From the NCBI RefSeq assembly GCF_036825875.1, contig NZ_DAISXK010000003.1, forward strand, positions 1 through 64,000: a stretch of DNA of 64,000 nt. Reading direction: 5' to 3'. The stretch comes from Paucihalobacter sp036825875. Its GTDB lineage: Bacteria; Bacteroidota; Bacteroidia; Flavobacteriales; Flavobacteriaceae. Position numbers and translations under genes: made by a program. The number at the start of each line of letters is the position of its first letter. Position 1 is the stretch's first letter. Of the stretch, positions 16,113 to 25,813 are shown piece by piece. The notes under the pieces are model-generated. The model was not told the DNA's origin. It ran no database searches and worked only from the letters and a program-made list of their open reading frames with translations.

Positions 16113-16678
16113 AAAATTATAAGAAACCTTTTTATTAAAATTAAATAAAACCAGCTATTTTTTAAAATAAAAAAGGTAAAATACTTAAATCGAAGACCAA
16201 CGATTCGTATTTTATTAAATTGAAATTAAATTTAAATTTTAAGTTCTCCGATTTACATACTGAAATACAAATTATCAGTTAGATCTTGATATAATCAGAA
16301 TTTAGTATTTATATAAGCTTGAAAGTATAACTAAAAATTTCAAGCATCATGCTTTCATGATGTTTTTGCGTTATTAACATTCAACTAATAAAGTTTATTT
16401 CACTGCTCATCACCACAACATTTGAGAATTTCACTTGTATAGTTGACGCCTTTCAGGGAGATCAACACCCATTTTTTATGCATTTGAACTATTTATTAGC
16501 GCACTTTAACTAATATACTGCTATTCAGCTATTCTGTATGTGTTTTTTGCTCGCTTTAACGATTTATTGTGAAATAATCTAGGTAACTTGTTAGGTGTTT
16601 AAAATTAGTTATTTGTCATTTTTTTTCACAAAAAATTCGGGATATTTTGAAGATAGAATTACTTAAATTGCAGCAATC
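16113..16678. other. Long AT-rich leader of the polysaccharide locus
   Basis: About 570 bases without an ORF separate the small membrane protein from the WecA-type gene. Apart from a short hairpin with a T run (16345-16367, listed separately) I see no recognisable motif. It probably holds the promoter of the polysaccharide locus. Confidence 0.5.
16345..16367 (+). terminator. Short hairpin followed by T run
   Basis: catcatg (16345-16351) and catgatg (16356-16362) pair around a 4-nt loop and are followed by ttttt. The layout is that of a weak intrinsic terminator on the plus strand, though no gene ends close by (sdhB ends about 570 nt earlier). Confidence 0.3.
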
Positions 16679-17791
16679 ATGTTTGAAAATATTTATTTAA
16701 CATCAATACTTATTCTAGCGGGTTCATATATTTCCGTTAGAATTTTAATACCAAAAATAAGTTGGGTTGTTCAAAGCAGAAATTTGGCTGATGCTCCAGA
16801 TAAAAGGAGTTCGCACAAAGTTACAACTCCAACGATGGCGGGTTTTGCATTCTTTTTGGTTCTTATTTTTGGTTTGGCTTTTTTGGATAAGTGGGATACC
16901 GATGCAGTAGCGACCAATTTGATAGCGGCTGTTGCCTTGATGTTTGCAATCGGACTCAAAGACGATTTAGTATTATCTACACCTAAAGCTAAAATTTTAG
17001 CTGAGCTAATAGCAATTTCCTTTATAGTTTTCTGTAGCTGTTTTGAATCATTCTCACTAGACGGATTCTTTGGAATCAATGTTATGCCTTCTGTATTAAA
17101 TTACGTAGTTATAACAGTAATAATGTTAACCATAATAAATTCATATAATTTAATTGACGGTATTGATGGCTTGGCCTCAACAGTTGGAATAATGATTTTT
17201 GCCTTGTTTGGCATTATATTCTTTCTCGCTGGAGAATATTTTTATTTCCTTTTATGTTTATGTTTAAAAGGTATTTTACTTGCTTATTTACCATTCAATT
17301 TATCTTCATCCAAAAAAATATTTATGGGTGACACGGGCTCATTAATTATTGGTTTTTGTATTGGTTTTTTATCAATAAAATTCTTGTCGATGGATAATTT
17401 GAGCCTGGCGGAATATTCATTTCAATCGCAAAATAAGTTAGTTGTAATCGGGGCTATTTTCTTTGTCCCTTTATTTGATACACTACGGGTAATGGGAGTG
17501 AGAATATTGAATAAAAAAAGTCCATTTTTCCCAGATAATAGTCACATACACCACATTTTAATAAATTCGGGGCTGACTCATTTCAAGGCTAGTTTTTTCC
17601 TGTGCTTTTTACATTTAATCATATCCGTTACTCTTATTTATCTTTCATTTAGTTTAAATAGTTTTCAAATGATAATTGTATTTTCCCTTCTCTTTTTAGC
17701 ATTGCTTGGCTTGTTCCATAAGTTAAACTCGAATGTAGAAAGGAAAAATAACTTTATGTATTTAATTAGAACGATTCAGTTTCTGTTTTAA
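16679..17791 (+). CDS. WecA/MraY-type sugar-1-phosphate transferase
   Basis: Starts polysaccharide assembly by moving a sugar-1-phosphate (often GlcNAc-1-P) from UDP to undecaprenyl phosphate at the inner membrane. The 370-residue protein has about ten hydrophobic segments with the family motifs DAPDKRSSHKVTTP (residues about 37-50), the acidic GLKDD loop, NSYNLIDGIDGLAST, FMGDTGSLIIGF and the His cluster SHIHHIL. It is the first gene of the polysaccharide locus and the only initiating transferase seen, so it likely primes the repeat unit. The exact sugar cannot be read from sequence. Confidence 0.88.
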   Translation: MFENIYLTSILILAGSYISVRILIPKISWVVQSRNLADAPDKRSSHKVTTPTMAGFAFFLVLIFGLAFLDKWDTDAVATNLIAAVALMFAIGLKDDLVLSTPKAKILAELIAISFIVFCSCFESFSLDGFFGINVMPSVLNYVVITVIMLTIINSYNLIDGIDGLASTVGIMIFALFGIIFFLAGEYFYFLLCLCLKGILLAYLPFNLSSSKKIFMGDTGSLIIGFCIGFLSIKFLSMDNLSLAEYSFQSQNKLVVIGAIFFVPLFDTLRVMGVRILNKKSPFFPDNSHIHHILINSGLTHFKASFFLCFLHLIISVTLIYLSFSLNSFQMIIVFSLLFLALLGLFHKLNSNVERKNNFMYLIRTIQFLF

Positions 17792-17808
17792 TTTGAATCT
17801 AAACAGAT

Positions 17809-17835
17809 ATAATAACATTATATTTATGTTATTAT
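17809..17835. terminator. Candidate bidirectional terminator
   Basis: ataataacat (17809-17818) pairs with atgttattat (17826-17835) around a 7-nt loop, in the gap between the WecA-type gene and the convergent carbamoyltransferase gene. The stem is AT-rich and weak. Confidence 0.35.
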
Positions 17836-18016
17836 TTTCATATTCTATATTCCTATTAAATTTTAAATAAGCAGCATAAACTGAGCTATGTTATGGTTGG
17901 AATATGAAAGCTAAGGTTATTTCTCTGAAAAGATCTCAGTATATTAAGTAGTCATGACGAGAGCCTTACTTACAAAAATAACACTAGGTCTATTTCTCAA
18001 TTTATTTTCTATTTTG

Positions 18017-19720
18017 CTACTTGTCTTTGGTAAGCACAAAATTACCTATCACTAGTGCATCTAATCCTGTAGAAAAAAAGCAACGTATGGCATCAATTGG
18101 TGACTCAACTACCGGCTCACCTTGGATATTGAAACTTGTATTTAGAACTACTGGTACACCAGTTTTATCCCCAAGTTTTTTAATCAAATCATAATATCTC
18201 GGATTTGATTCTCTGCGGACTGTTTGCAAACGTGCACTTCCATCCACATGGGTAACCGCAGCAATAATGGCTTGCTTATCCTTTAAAACATTACAAACTT
18301 TTAGCATAAATGGGGCTTCAACTTCTAAATCGAAATAATCGTTTTTTACTTCAAAAATTGTAGAAGGCGCAAAAGGACGATAAGCCTCCCGAAATTTTAC
18401 TTCAGAATTAATCTTCTTTTGCATGTCAGGAAATGTAGGATGAGCTAAAATGCTTCTATTGCCTAGAGCTCTTGGTCCAATCTCCATTTTTCCTTGAAAC
18501 CAACCAATTATATTACCTTGCTCCAGCAATAGAGATGCTTGTTCTGATATATCTTCAAAATACTTGTAATTTAATTTTGCGGCTTTTAATACCCTTTCTA
18601 TTTCCTCGTTTGTATAAGCGGTGCCTAGATAAGGGTCTAAATGGATAAATTTTCTAGGGTTTTTGAAGATGCCGTTATACAAGTAATAAGCAGCGCCAAT
18701 GGCGGTACCATTATCGCCAGCTGCAGGCATAACATAGAGGTCTTTAAATTTACTTTCTCGCACGATCCTACCATTCATTACGCTATTTAGAGAAACTCCA
18801 CCAGAAATAACGAGATAATCTAATTTTGTTTTGTTGTGTAATATATCGCAAATTTCCAGAACTCTATCTTCCAAAACCTCTTGAAAAGCTGCCGCCATAT
18901 CCATGTGCCTTTGCAAAAATTCCTCTCCGGGCTTTCTGCGTTTTCCGAACTTTTTGTAAAATTTTGGCGAAAGTCGCTCCAGACTTAAATTCTGAAAATT
19001 AAAATAACTAAGATCAAAGTGTAGTTGCCCATTTTTATCTACCCAAACCATTTTGGCTATATCCTCTTTATAAACTTTTGGGTCTCCTAATGGGGCTAAA
19101 CCCATTGTTTTACCCTCATCGTAATAAGGCTTAAAACCACAATAATAAGTAACAGCCACGTAAAACGACCCTAATGAATAAGGGAAAAAACTCTCTCCCA
19201 ACACCTCAACCCTATTATCTCTACCATGACCTAACCAAGTTGTAGCCCATTCACCCGAGCCATCAATACCCAATAAAGCAGCCTCCTTATATGGTGAAAC
19301 AAAAAATGATCCAGGAGCGTGACAATTGTGATGCGGAATAAAATGAACTTTGGGTCCGGTTTTTTTTGAAATCCAATGCTTTTTATACCAATTCCAAAAA
19401 CTTCTCTGCTTTTTTATTCCATGCACAACTTCGTTACTTAAAAAAGCCTTAAGTTTTCTTAGGTTAAAAATGCGAAATATCCAGTAAAATAATTTCTTTG
19501 AGGAATTATGCAACGGTTTAATAGATACTGCAATATGGTCAATGTCATTATAATTTAATTGAGCAATTTTAAGACACCTGTCAATAGCATTTTCTGGAAA
19601 TTGTGTAGTATGCTTGTCTCTATTTAGACGCTCTTCCTCTATAGCAGCAATTAATTTACCATTCACCACAATACATGCTGTTGAGTCATGGTAATAATAA
19701 TTGAGTCCTAAAATAATCAT
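18017..19720 (-). CDS. Carbamoyltransferase, NodU/CmcH family
   Basis: Adds a carbamoyl group from carbamoyl phosphate to a sugar or other hydroxyl, via a carbamoyl-adenylate. The 567-residue protein has the N-terminal ASKHA-like part (ILGLNYYYHDSTACIVVNG, HHNCHAPGSFFVSPY, GIDGSGEW) and the C-terminal adenylate-handling part with WFQGKMEIGPRALGNRSILA. ATG at 19720 is used rather than an in-frame TTG one codon upstream. It faces the opposite way from its neighbours and is flanked by long noncoding stretches, so it is its own unit; O-carbamoylation of the surface glycan is the likely role. Confidence 0.88.
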   Translation of the reverse strand: MIILGLNYYYHDSTACIVVNGKLIAAIEEERLNRDKHTTQFPENAIDRCLKIAQLNYNDIDHIAVSIKPLHNSSKKLFYWIFRIFNLRKLKAFLSNEVVHGIKKQRSFWNWYKKHWISKKTGPKVHFIPHHNCHAPGSFFVSPYKEAALLGIDGSGEWATTWLGHGRDNRVEVLGESFFPYSLGSFYVAVTYYCGFKPYYDEGKTMGLAPLGDPKVYKEDIAKMVWVDKNGQLHFDLSYFNFQNLSLERLSPKFYKKFGKRRKPGEEFLQRHMDMAAAFQEVLEDRVLEICDILHNKTKLDYLVISGGVSLNSVMNGRIVRESKFKDLYVMPAAGDNGTAIGAAYYLYNGIFKNPRKFIHLDPYLGTAYTNEEIERVLKAAKLNYKYFEDISEQASLLLEQGNIIGWFQGKMEIGPRALGNRSILAHPTFPDMQKKINSEVKFREAYRPFAPSTIFEVKNDYFDLEVEAPFMLKVCNVLKDKQAIIAAVTHVDGSARLQTVRRESNPRYYDLIKKLGDKTGVPVVLNTSFNIQGEPVVESPIDAIRCFFSTGLDALVIGNFVLTKDK

Positions 19721-20448
19721 CAAAAAAAATAGCTGACTTATTGTTGAGGAGCGAATATATGAATTTTTAAAAATGTATTCTAATGCACTAAATTATATTA
19801 CGAATACAGTGGTATTTAATTAATAAGTTTTAAGTAAAAAAATAAACTGTAAACGAAATATTGGATGAGACTAAATATTACAGAGACTAGTCTAATTTAT
19901 AACTATTTATGTAATAGCAAGACATATTTGAAAGTTAACCACTTCAAACGGCTTGGGAGATTGTATTTATGGCTAATTAGTCAACGTAGAATTGATTGCT
20001 CGTTTCCAATAGTTTGAAAAATTTTAACCTGACAAGAGATCTTTACTTTTGCGAATGATCCTATATATTAGTTGAAGCGCATTAAAGTATCTTAGAATCA
20101 AACAATTAATATCAGAAAAAATTTGAATCTATAAAGAAATATACCAAATAGGACATGATAAAAGGCGTGTAGTAGCTCCTTTTAAATTGAATTTTGGCAA
20201 AGGAGTCCTTACAAATTGGATGAACGAATTCTTTTTTGATTCCAAATGGAACAATAACCCTGCAAATCGACGATGCGTTAAAAACGACGTGTAAATACGT
20301 AATTTCCTACATTAAAAGCTTAATAATCGAATAAGTGCAAAAAACACCGACAAAACACATACGGTTAAACGATATTAACATTTTATTAACATAGTCTGCA
20401 GATTGGTCTTGTAACTTTATAGTACCCAAATCATAATTTACTTGACCT
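19721..20448. other. Divergent intergenic region, about 730 bases
   Basis: Lies between the carbamoyltransferase (leftward) and the beta-helix lipoprotein (rightward). It is AT-rich with no ORF. A TACTTTTG at about 20043-20050 resembles a -7 element but has no clear partner. Nothing else is recognisable. Confidence 0.4.
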
Positions 20449-22440
20449 ATGAAAACATTTGTCACCATGCTTCTTGCTATAATATTTGCAATTTCTACAT
20501 TTTTTTCGTGTTACACAGAAAGTTTAAATGATAGCATTGAGGACAGTTTAATTGAAAATATAGATGATGAAGGTACTGTTAATGAGCAATTCAACGTTAA
20601 AATTATTCAAAGTGATTTTGACTGGAACAATATACCTGATAGTTATTCAAATAGTATTTGGGAAATTAGTAATAATTATGAGCTTGAAGGATTATCTATC
20701 CTATTACCTAAAAATGTTACCCTAAAATTTACTGGGGGTAGCCTTAATAACTATGCTTCTATTTTAGGAGAAAACACCAAAATTGATGCAGGTTTAGTTG
20801 GAAGTTTTGATGGTTCAGGTGTTTTTGAAGGAACATGGAATTTAGAAAAAGTATATCCAGAATGGTTTGGTGCCGTCGGGGATGGCAGTAATTATGATGC
20901 TGATGCATTCATTAGCGCAGTTAATTTTTTGATGGTAATGGGTGGTGGTAATTTGATTCTTACCACAGGTAAAGACTACGTAATAGATAAAGAAATTCTA
21001 CTATATAGTAATATCAGTGTACTTGGAAATAGTGCTAATATTTCGGTGGCCCAAACTACTTATGATGTCAGTCCGAATCGTTTCTTTGCAATATTTACAA
21101 CCGTTCACCTAGATAAAAGACCCCACAGCGCACCTGCTGCCAGCTTTGCAACCGGTATTATACAGTTTAGTAATATACATATTAAGGATATCACATTTAA
21201 ACTTAATAGAGACGGAACTACTATGGCTCTCGGTTGGATGCTGTCTTCAGATTTTAATGCGATTAGGTTTGTAGATACAGAAAATAGCACAGTTGAAAAT
21301 TGCCACTTTATTGATAAACAAACATCAGATATTTGGACGCTATTAGCAGTTGTAACTTTTGAAAAATCAAACAACTGCAAAGCTATAAACAATACTTTTA
21401 ACAGATGTACAGCAATTGCCATTAGTGAAGGTACAGCCAATATTATAGATGGAAATGTAATGAACAATAGTCCAGGAACACAAATTGAAGTTTTTCTTGG
21501 AACCCATCATCAAGTAATTAACAACACAACAAATGAACAGTGGTATGCAGTAAGCACAATCGGTTCAAGTGCAAAATATTCTTTAGTAAGTAACAACACC
21601 ATTAATGAATCATCGTTATCAGCTATTACCATGGGACATAAAAATGAAGTTGTTGGAACGGATTATGGAGCGGATTATTCTATAGTTGAAAACAATTATA
21701 TTACAGGAGGAGTTGTTGGAACACACACCGGAAGGGTTGGAATATTTTTGCAGAACGGTAAAGGGATTAAAGTCATTAATAATACAATTCGAAATCTATT
21801 CAAGGGCGCAACACACGAAAATCAAGATGCTGCGATACTCATTTCTGGGGCCAGAACTGTAAGTGAACAAGTTTGGCACGATGATTTAATTGTTGAGGGG
21901 AATACAATAGCATCCGTAACAACTGCCATTCAGTTAAGAGATATCATAAATGCAAATATTTCAAATAATATTATTGACAATGTATATGTTGGAATATATG
22001 GGGAGTCTAATGCTGCAAACTCGCCTAATTCAAAGCTAATTCTTGACAACAATCAAATCACCGATTCCAACATCGCATTCTTGTTAAATGGCCCAGACAA
22101 TGTATTAACAAATAACGAAATCACTAGAGTAGATCAATTTGGCAATCTGCATTATGGTCATTACGTATTTAATAGTAATATTATAAAAGAGTGTTTAATA
22201 GGGCCAAATTCACTTCATCCATTAAGTTTTACAATGCGGGACAATTATTTTTACAATTCGATTCCTCTAGGAACATTGGAAGAGGGCAGTATGGTTACGA
22301 TGAGAGCGCCTAATATGGCTGTGAATAATTTGATTATTGAAGGGAATATAATAGATTCCCCAAATTCTATAAGACCAACAACTTGGGTTCTTAGAGCATT
22401 TGAACTGCAAGGATTTGCGGGTTCTCAATATTTTAACTAG
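20449..22440 (+). CDS. Right-handed beta-helix lipoprotein
   Basis: A 663-residue exported protein: signal with lipobox FFSC (Cys about 21), an acidic linker, then WFGAVGDGSNYDADAFISAV near residue 140, the hallmark start of pectate-lyase-3-type beta-helices. From about 240 on there are repeated N-N-x-I/x-G-N ladders (SNNTINES, VINNTIRN, VEGNTIAS, ISNNIIDN, LTNNEITR), typical of a parallel beta-helix that binds or cleaves polysaccharide. Position inside a surface glycan locus suggests a lyase, epimerase or binding protein for that polymer. Catalytic residues cannot be assigned. It ends near a long noncoding gap. Confidence 0.8.
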   Translation: MKTFVTMLLAIIFAISTFFSCYTESLNDSIEDSLIENIDDEGTVNEQFNVKIIQSDFDWNNIPDSYSNSIWEISNNYELEGLSILLPKNVTLKFTGGSLNNYASILGENTKIDAGLVGSFDGSGVFEGTWNLEKVYPEWFGAVGDGSNYDADAFISAVNFLMVMGGGNLILTTGKDYVIDKEILLYSNISVLGNSANISVAQTTYDVSPNRFFAIFTTVHLDKRPHSAPAASFATGIIQFSNIHIKDITFKLNRDGTTMALGWMLSSDFNAIRFVDTENSTVENCHFIDKQTSDIWTLLAVVTFEKSNNCKAINNTFNRCTAIAISEGTANIIDGNVMNNSPGTQIEVFLGTHHQVINNTTNEQWYAVSTIGSSAKYSLVSNNTINESSLSAITMGHKNEVVGTDYGADYSIVENNYITGGVVGTHTGRVGIFLQNGKGIKVINNTIRNLFKGATHENQDAAILISGARTVSEQVWHDDLIVEGNTIASVTTAIQLRDIINANISNNIIDNVYVGIYGESNAANSPNSKLILDNNQITDSNIAFLLNGPDNVLTNNEITRVDQFGNLHYGHYVFNSNIIKECLIGPNSLHPLSFTMRDNYFYNSIPLGTLEEGSMVTMRAPNMAVNNLIIEGNIIDSPNSIRPTTWVLRAFELQGFAGSQYFN

Positions 22441-23104
22441 AATTAAATCAATGCAACTAAAAAGTTATTAAACGACTCAATTGAACGGACATCTTTAAAA
22501 CTGCATATATCTATTCTTTCAATTGGGCCTCCTAAATACTTAATTTAATTAAAAATACTATCATACGACTGTTGTATATCTGGCTCGTATTGCTTCCAGT
22601 TTATAACCATTTCCCGCGGCTCTTATTTAAGTTATAGATAAAGAAATAATTAACATCTTTTAGAAACAAAATTTTCACTTTCAAGTGCTAGATTTCTCCT
22701 TTAATTGTGGAGACGAAAGTAATTAACTTATAAATAAGTTATTGCTGAAACAATCAATTAGAACAAACTCCTAAATTACCCATACAGTAACCCTACAGAA
22801 ATGTAATTTTTTTTAGTTTTTAAGGACTAGAACAAAAATCATTCATTCCAAAAGCATATTTAGCTGTTGAAGAGTAAATTTTATCTATACCACAATTTTA
22901 AGTATGTATTTTGACAGACTTTTGTACTACTTATCTAAAAAAGCAACTACAATGCTGAATGTATGTTAATTGTAGTGGCCATATGTCAATGACTTATCGG
23001 TATATTAATTAGATTTGTAGATAACATCGTTCTCGCACTGCTATTTGTCAATAGATTAAACGAATTTGAAACGAATATTTTAATGTCGAAATTAAAACAC
23101 CACC
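22441..23104 (+). promoter_or_regulatory. Long leader of the pse operon, copy A of shared leader
   Basis: About 660 noncoding bases precede pseB. Two blocks here recur collinearly in the leader at 39031-39783: block 1 around 22780-22808 (ccatacagtaaccctacag) and block 2 around 22912-22988 (ttatctaaaaa ... tgtagtggccatatgtcaa). Block starts are about 151 nt apart here and about 160 nt there. This suggests a common regulatory leader for polysaccharide gene blocks. Confidence 0.5.
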
Positions 23105-24115
23105 ATGCTTAACAATAAGTCAATATTAATTACTGGAGGCACTGGTTCTCTTGGAAAAGCATTAACTGCCCATATCTTAAAACATTGGCCGGAAGTAAAA
23201 CGCCTGGTTATCTTCTCGAGAGATGAGCAAAAGCAGTACCAAATGGCACAAGACTATCCTATGTCAAAATACCCGCAAATGCGGTATTTTATTGGAGATG
23301 TAAGGGATAGAGAAAGGCTTGTTAGAGCTTTCTCAGGAATAGATTATGTTATTCATGCTGCCGCCATGAAACATGTGCATATTGCTGAATATAATCCAGA
23401 TGAATGTGTTAAAACCAATGTAGGAGGTGCAGAAAACGTTATTCAGGCTGCCTTACAAACCAAAGTAGAGCATGTTGTGGCGTTATCAACTGACAAGGCA
23501 TGTGCTCCAATTAATTTATATGGAGCCACAAAATTAACCTCAGATAAATTGTTTGTGGCCGCTAATAACATCAGAGGCCATCATAATATTAAATTTTCTG
23601 TTGTAAGATATGGAAACGTTATGGGCTCAAATGGTTCTGTAATTCCATTTTTTATAAAAAAGAGATCTGAGGGCGTGCTTCCTATTACAGTAAATGAAAT
23701 GACCCGTTTTAACATCTCGTTACAAGGTGGCGTAGATATGGTATTACATGCTTTAAAAACAGCTTGGGGAGGCGAAATATTTGTTCCAAAAATTTCATCG
23801 TATAGAATTACAGATGTAGCAGAAGCCATTGGGCCAAATTGTGAGCACAAAGAGGTAGGCATTAGACCCGGTGAAAAAATTCATGAAGAGATGATTAGTT
23901 CTTCCGATTCGTTCTTTACCTACGATATTGATAAATACTTTGTAATAGTTCCTCAAACACCTATTTGGAATATTGCTGACTTTGTTAAAACCTTTAATGC
24001 GAAACTAGTTCCACAGGGGTTTGCATATAATTCTGGAACCAATGAAGAATGGGAGACTGTCAGTTCCCTGAGACAATTGATAAAAGAGCATGTAGATTCT
24101 AATTTTGAAGCTTAA
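23105..24115 (+). CDS. pseB: UDP-GlcNAc 4,6-dehydratase (inverting), PseB-like
   Basis: First step of pseudaminic acid synthesis: UDP-GlcNAc to a 4-keto-6-deoxy-L-arabino sugar nucleotide with C5 inversion. The 336-residue short-chain dehydrogenase has the NAD-binding ILITGGTGSLGKAL, the AAAMKHVHIAEYNPDECVKTN block characteristic of PseB/FlaA1, and the active-site region LSTDKACAPINLYGATK, where STDKA and the YxxxK pair (YGATK) are family marks. pseC starts 2 nt after its stop, so it heads a tightly packed operon. Confidence 0.92.
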   Translation: MLNNKSILITGGTGSLGKALTAHILKHWPEVKRLVIFSRDEQKQYQMAQDYPMSKYPQMRYFIGDVRDRERLVRAFSGIDYVIHAAAMKHVHIAEYNPDECVKTNVGGAENVIQAALQTKVEHVVALSTDKACAPINLYGATKLTSDKLFVAANNIRGHHNIKFSVVRYGNVMGSNGSVIPFFIKKRSEGVLPITVNEMTRFNISLQGGVDMVLHALKTAWGGEIFVPKISSYRITDVAEAIGPNCEHKEVGIRPGEKIHEEMISSSDSFFTYDIDKYFVIVPQTPIWNIADFVKTFNAKLVPQGFAYNSGTNEEWETVSSLRQLIKEHVDSNFEA

Positions 24116-24117
24116 CG

Positions 24118-25305
24118 ATGAAAGCAATACCATACGGAAGACAAAATATAACAGAAGAAGATATTAAGGTTGTTTTAGAAACACTACAGTCCGATTATTT
24201 AACGCAAGGTCCAAAAATAGCAGAGTTTGAAACAGCCTTTGCCAACTATATAGGCAGTGAATACGCCGTTGCTTTGGCAAACGGAACTGCTGCCTTGCAC
24301 CTGTGTACTTTGGTACTTGGCGTTAAAGAAGGAGATAAAGTAATCACTACGCCAATTACTTTTGCGGCATCAGCAAATTGCGTTAGATATTGTGGAGGAG
24401 AAGTGGTGTTTTCTGATATAGATCCCGAAACCTATTTATTAGATATTAATAAAGTAAGACTGCTCTTAGAAAATGCACCAAAAGGAACTTATAAAGGCAT
24501 TATTCCAGTAGATTTTGCAGGAAGATCCAACGATTTAGAAGCTTTTAAAGCCTTAGCAGACGAATTTGAATTATGGATCATTGAAGACTCATGTCATTCA
24601 CCAGGTGGTTCATTTAAAGACTCCCAAGGCAATACCCAAAATTGCGGCAATGGAAACTATGCCGACTTAGCCATATTTTCATTCCATCCAGTTAAACATA
24701 TAGCTTCGGGAGAAGGTGGTATGATTACTACTAACGACAAAAATCTGTATGAAAAATTATTGCAATTACGCACCCACGGCATTGTAAAAAATAATGATTT
24801 ATATACCAACACGGTAGAATTGGCAGGCGGAGAAGATCAATATCCAGGATGGTATATGGAAATGCAAAATTTAGGCTTTAACTATCGCCTCACCGATTTT
24901 CAAGCGGCCTTAGGCTTAAGTCAGTTGTCTAGAGCAGACCATGGTATTTCTCGTAGAAAGGAAATTGCCACTAAGTACTTTGATGCGTTAAAGGACCAAG
25001 CCTACATAAAAGGACAATCTGGTGTTGTTGAAGGTCATGCCTATCACCTTTATATTATAGAAGTTGAAGACCGATTGGGATTATATAACTATTTGCGAAA
25101 TAAAAACATTTATGCCCAAATTCATTATATCCCTTGTCATTTAATGCCGTATTACAAACAGTTTGGCTGGAAAGAAGGTGATTTTCCTTATGCCGAAAAC
25201 TATTATAAACACTGTATAAGTTTACCAATGTACCCAACATTAACTGATGATGAACAAGCTTATGTTATCAATGAAATAAATACGTTCTACAGTGAAAAAT
25301 ATTGA
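24118..25305 (+). CDS. pseC: Pseudaminate pathway C4 aminotransferase, PseC-like
   Basis: A PLP-dependent sugar aminotransferase (DegT/DnrJ/EryC1 fold, 395 residues) that aminates C4 of the PseB product. Motifs: start IPYGRQNITEEDIKVVLETL, cofactor region ANGTAALHL, IIEDSCHSPGG with the PLP-contacting Asp, and FHPVKHIASGEGG with the Schiff-base Lys. FNYRLTDFQAALGLSQL is also typical. It follows pseB by 2 nt and overlaps the next gene by 14 nt. Family and neighbour agree well. Confidence 0.92.
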   Translation: MKAIPYGRQNITEEDIKVVLETLQSDYLTQGPKIAEFETAFANYIGSEYAVALANGTAALHLCTLVLGVKEGDKVITTPITFAASANCVRYCGGEVVFSDIDPETYLLDINKVRLLLENAPKGTYKGIIPVDFAGRSNDLEAFKALADEFELWIIEDSCHSPGGSFKDSQGNTQNCGNGNYADLAIFSFHPVKHIASGEGGMITTNDKNLYEKLLQLRTHGIVKNNDLYTNTVELAGGEDQYPGWYMEMQNLGFNYRLTDFQAALGLSQLSRADHGISRRKEIATKYFDALKDQAYIKGQSGVVEGHAYHLYIIEVEDRLGLYNYLRNKNIYAQIHYIPCHLMPYYKQFGWKEGDFPYAENYYKHCISLPMYPTLTDDEQAYVINEINTFYSEKY

Positions 25306-25813
25306 TATAGAATCTGAACGTTTAACTTATAAAAGAGTATCGTCTGAGCACATTTCAGAGGATTATGTAAGCTGGATTAATGATTCGGAAGTCAACAGAT
25401 ATCTAGAAACCAGAGGGAATTATACCTTAGATTTATTAAAATCTTATATTGAGCAACAGTACGATAAAGCTACTTTTTTTTGGGCTATTCATCTGAAAGA
25501 CTCAAATAAATATATCGGAAACATAAAAATTGACCCGATAAATTTTGAAACAAAATCGGGAGAATACGGCATTTTAATTGGAGATAAATTAAACTGGGGA
25601 AAAGGTTACGCAAGTGAGGCCACTATAAGAATTATAAACTATTGTTTTGATGAACTTGAACTCACAAAAATAACACTTGGTGTAATTGAAGATAATGTAA
25701 GCGCCGTTAACTTGTATAAAAAATTAGGTTTTAAAATAGACGAGGTTATTCAAGGAACTAAGGTCTATAACAACAAAATAAGTAATTCATTAAGAATGTC
25801 GATACATGCCTAA
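25292..25813 (+). CDS. GNAT N-acetyltransferase, PseH candidate
   Basis: A 173-residue RimJ/RimL-type GNAT. It has IESERLTYKRVSSEHIS at the start, the beta-strand pair around YIGNIKID, and the acetyl-CoA loop LNWGKGYASEATIRI. Directly after pseC, the expected chemistry is acetylation of the 4-amino group (PseH step), but the second GNAT at 28750 could do this instead. The start is GTG at 25292, inside the pseC 3' end (14-nt overlap). Confidence 0.8.
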   Translation: MKNIDIESERLTYKRVSSEHISEDYVSWINDSEVNRYLETRGNYTLDLLKSYIEQQYDKATFFWAIHLKDSNKYIGNIKIDPINFETKSGEYGILIGDKLNWGKGYASEATIRIINYCFDELELTKITLGVIEDNVSAVNLYKKLGFKIDEVIQGTKVYNNKISNSLRMSIHA

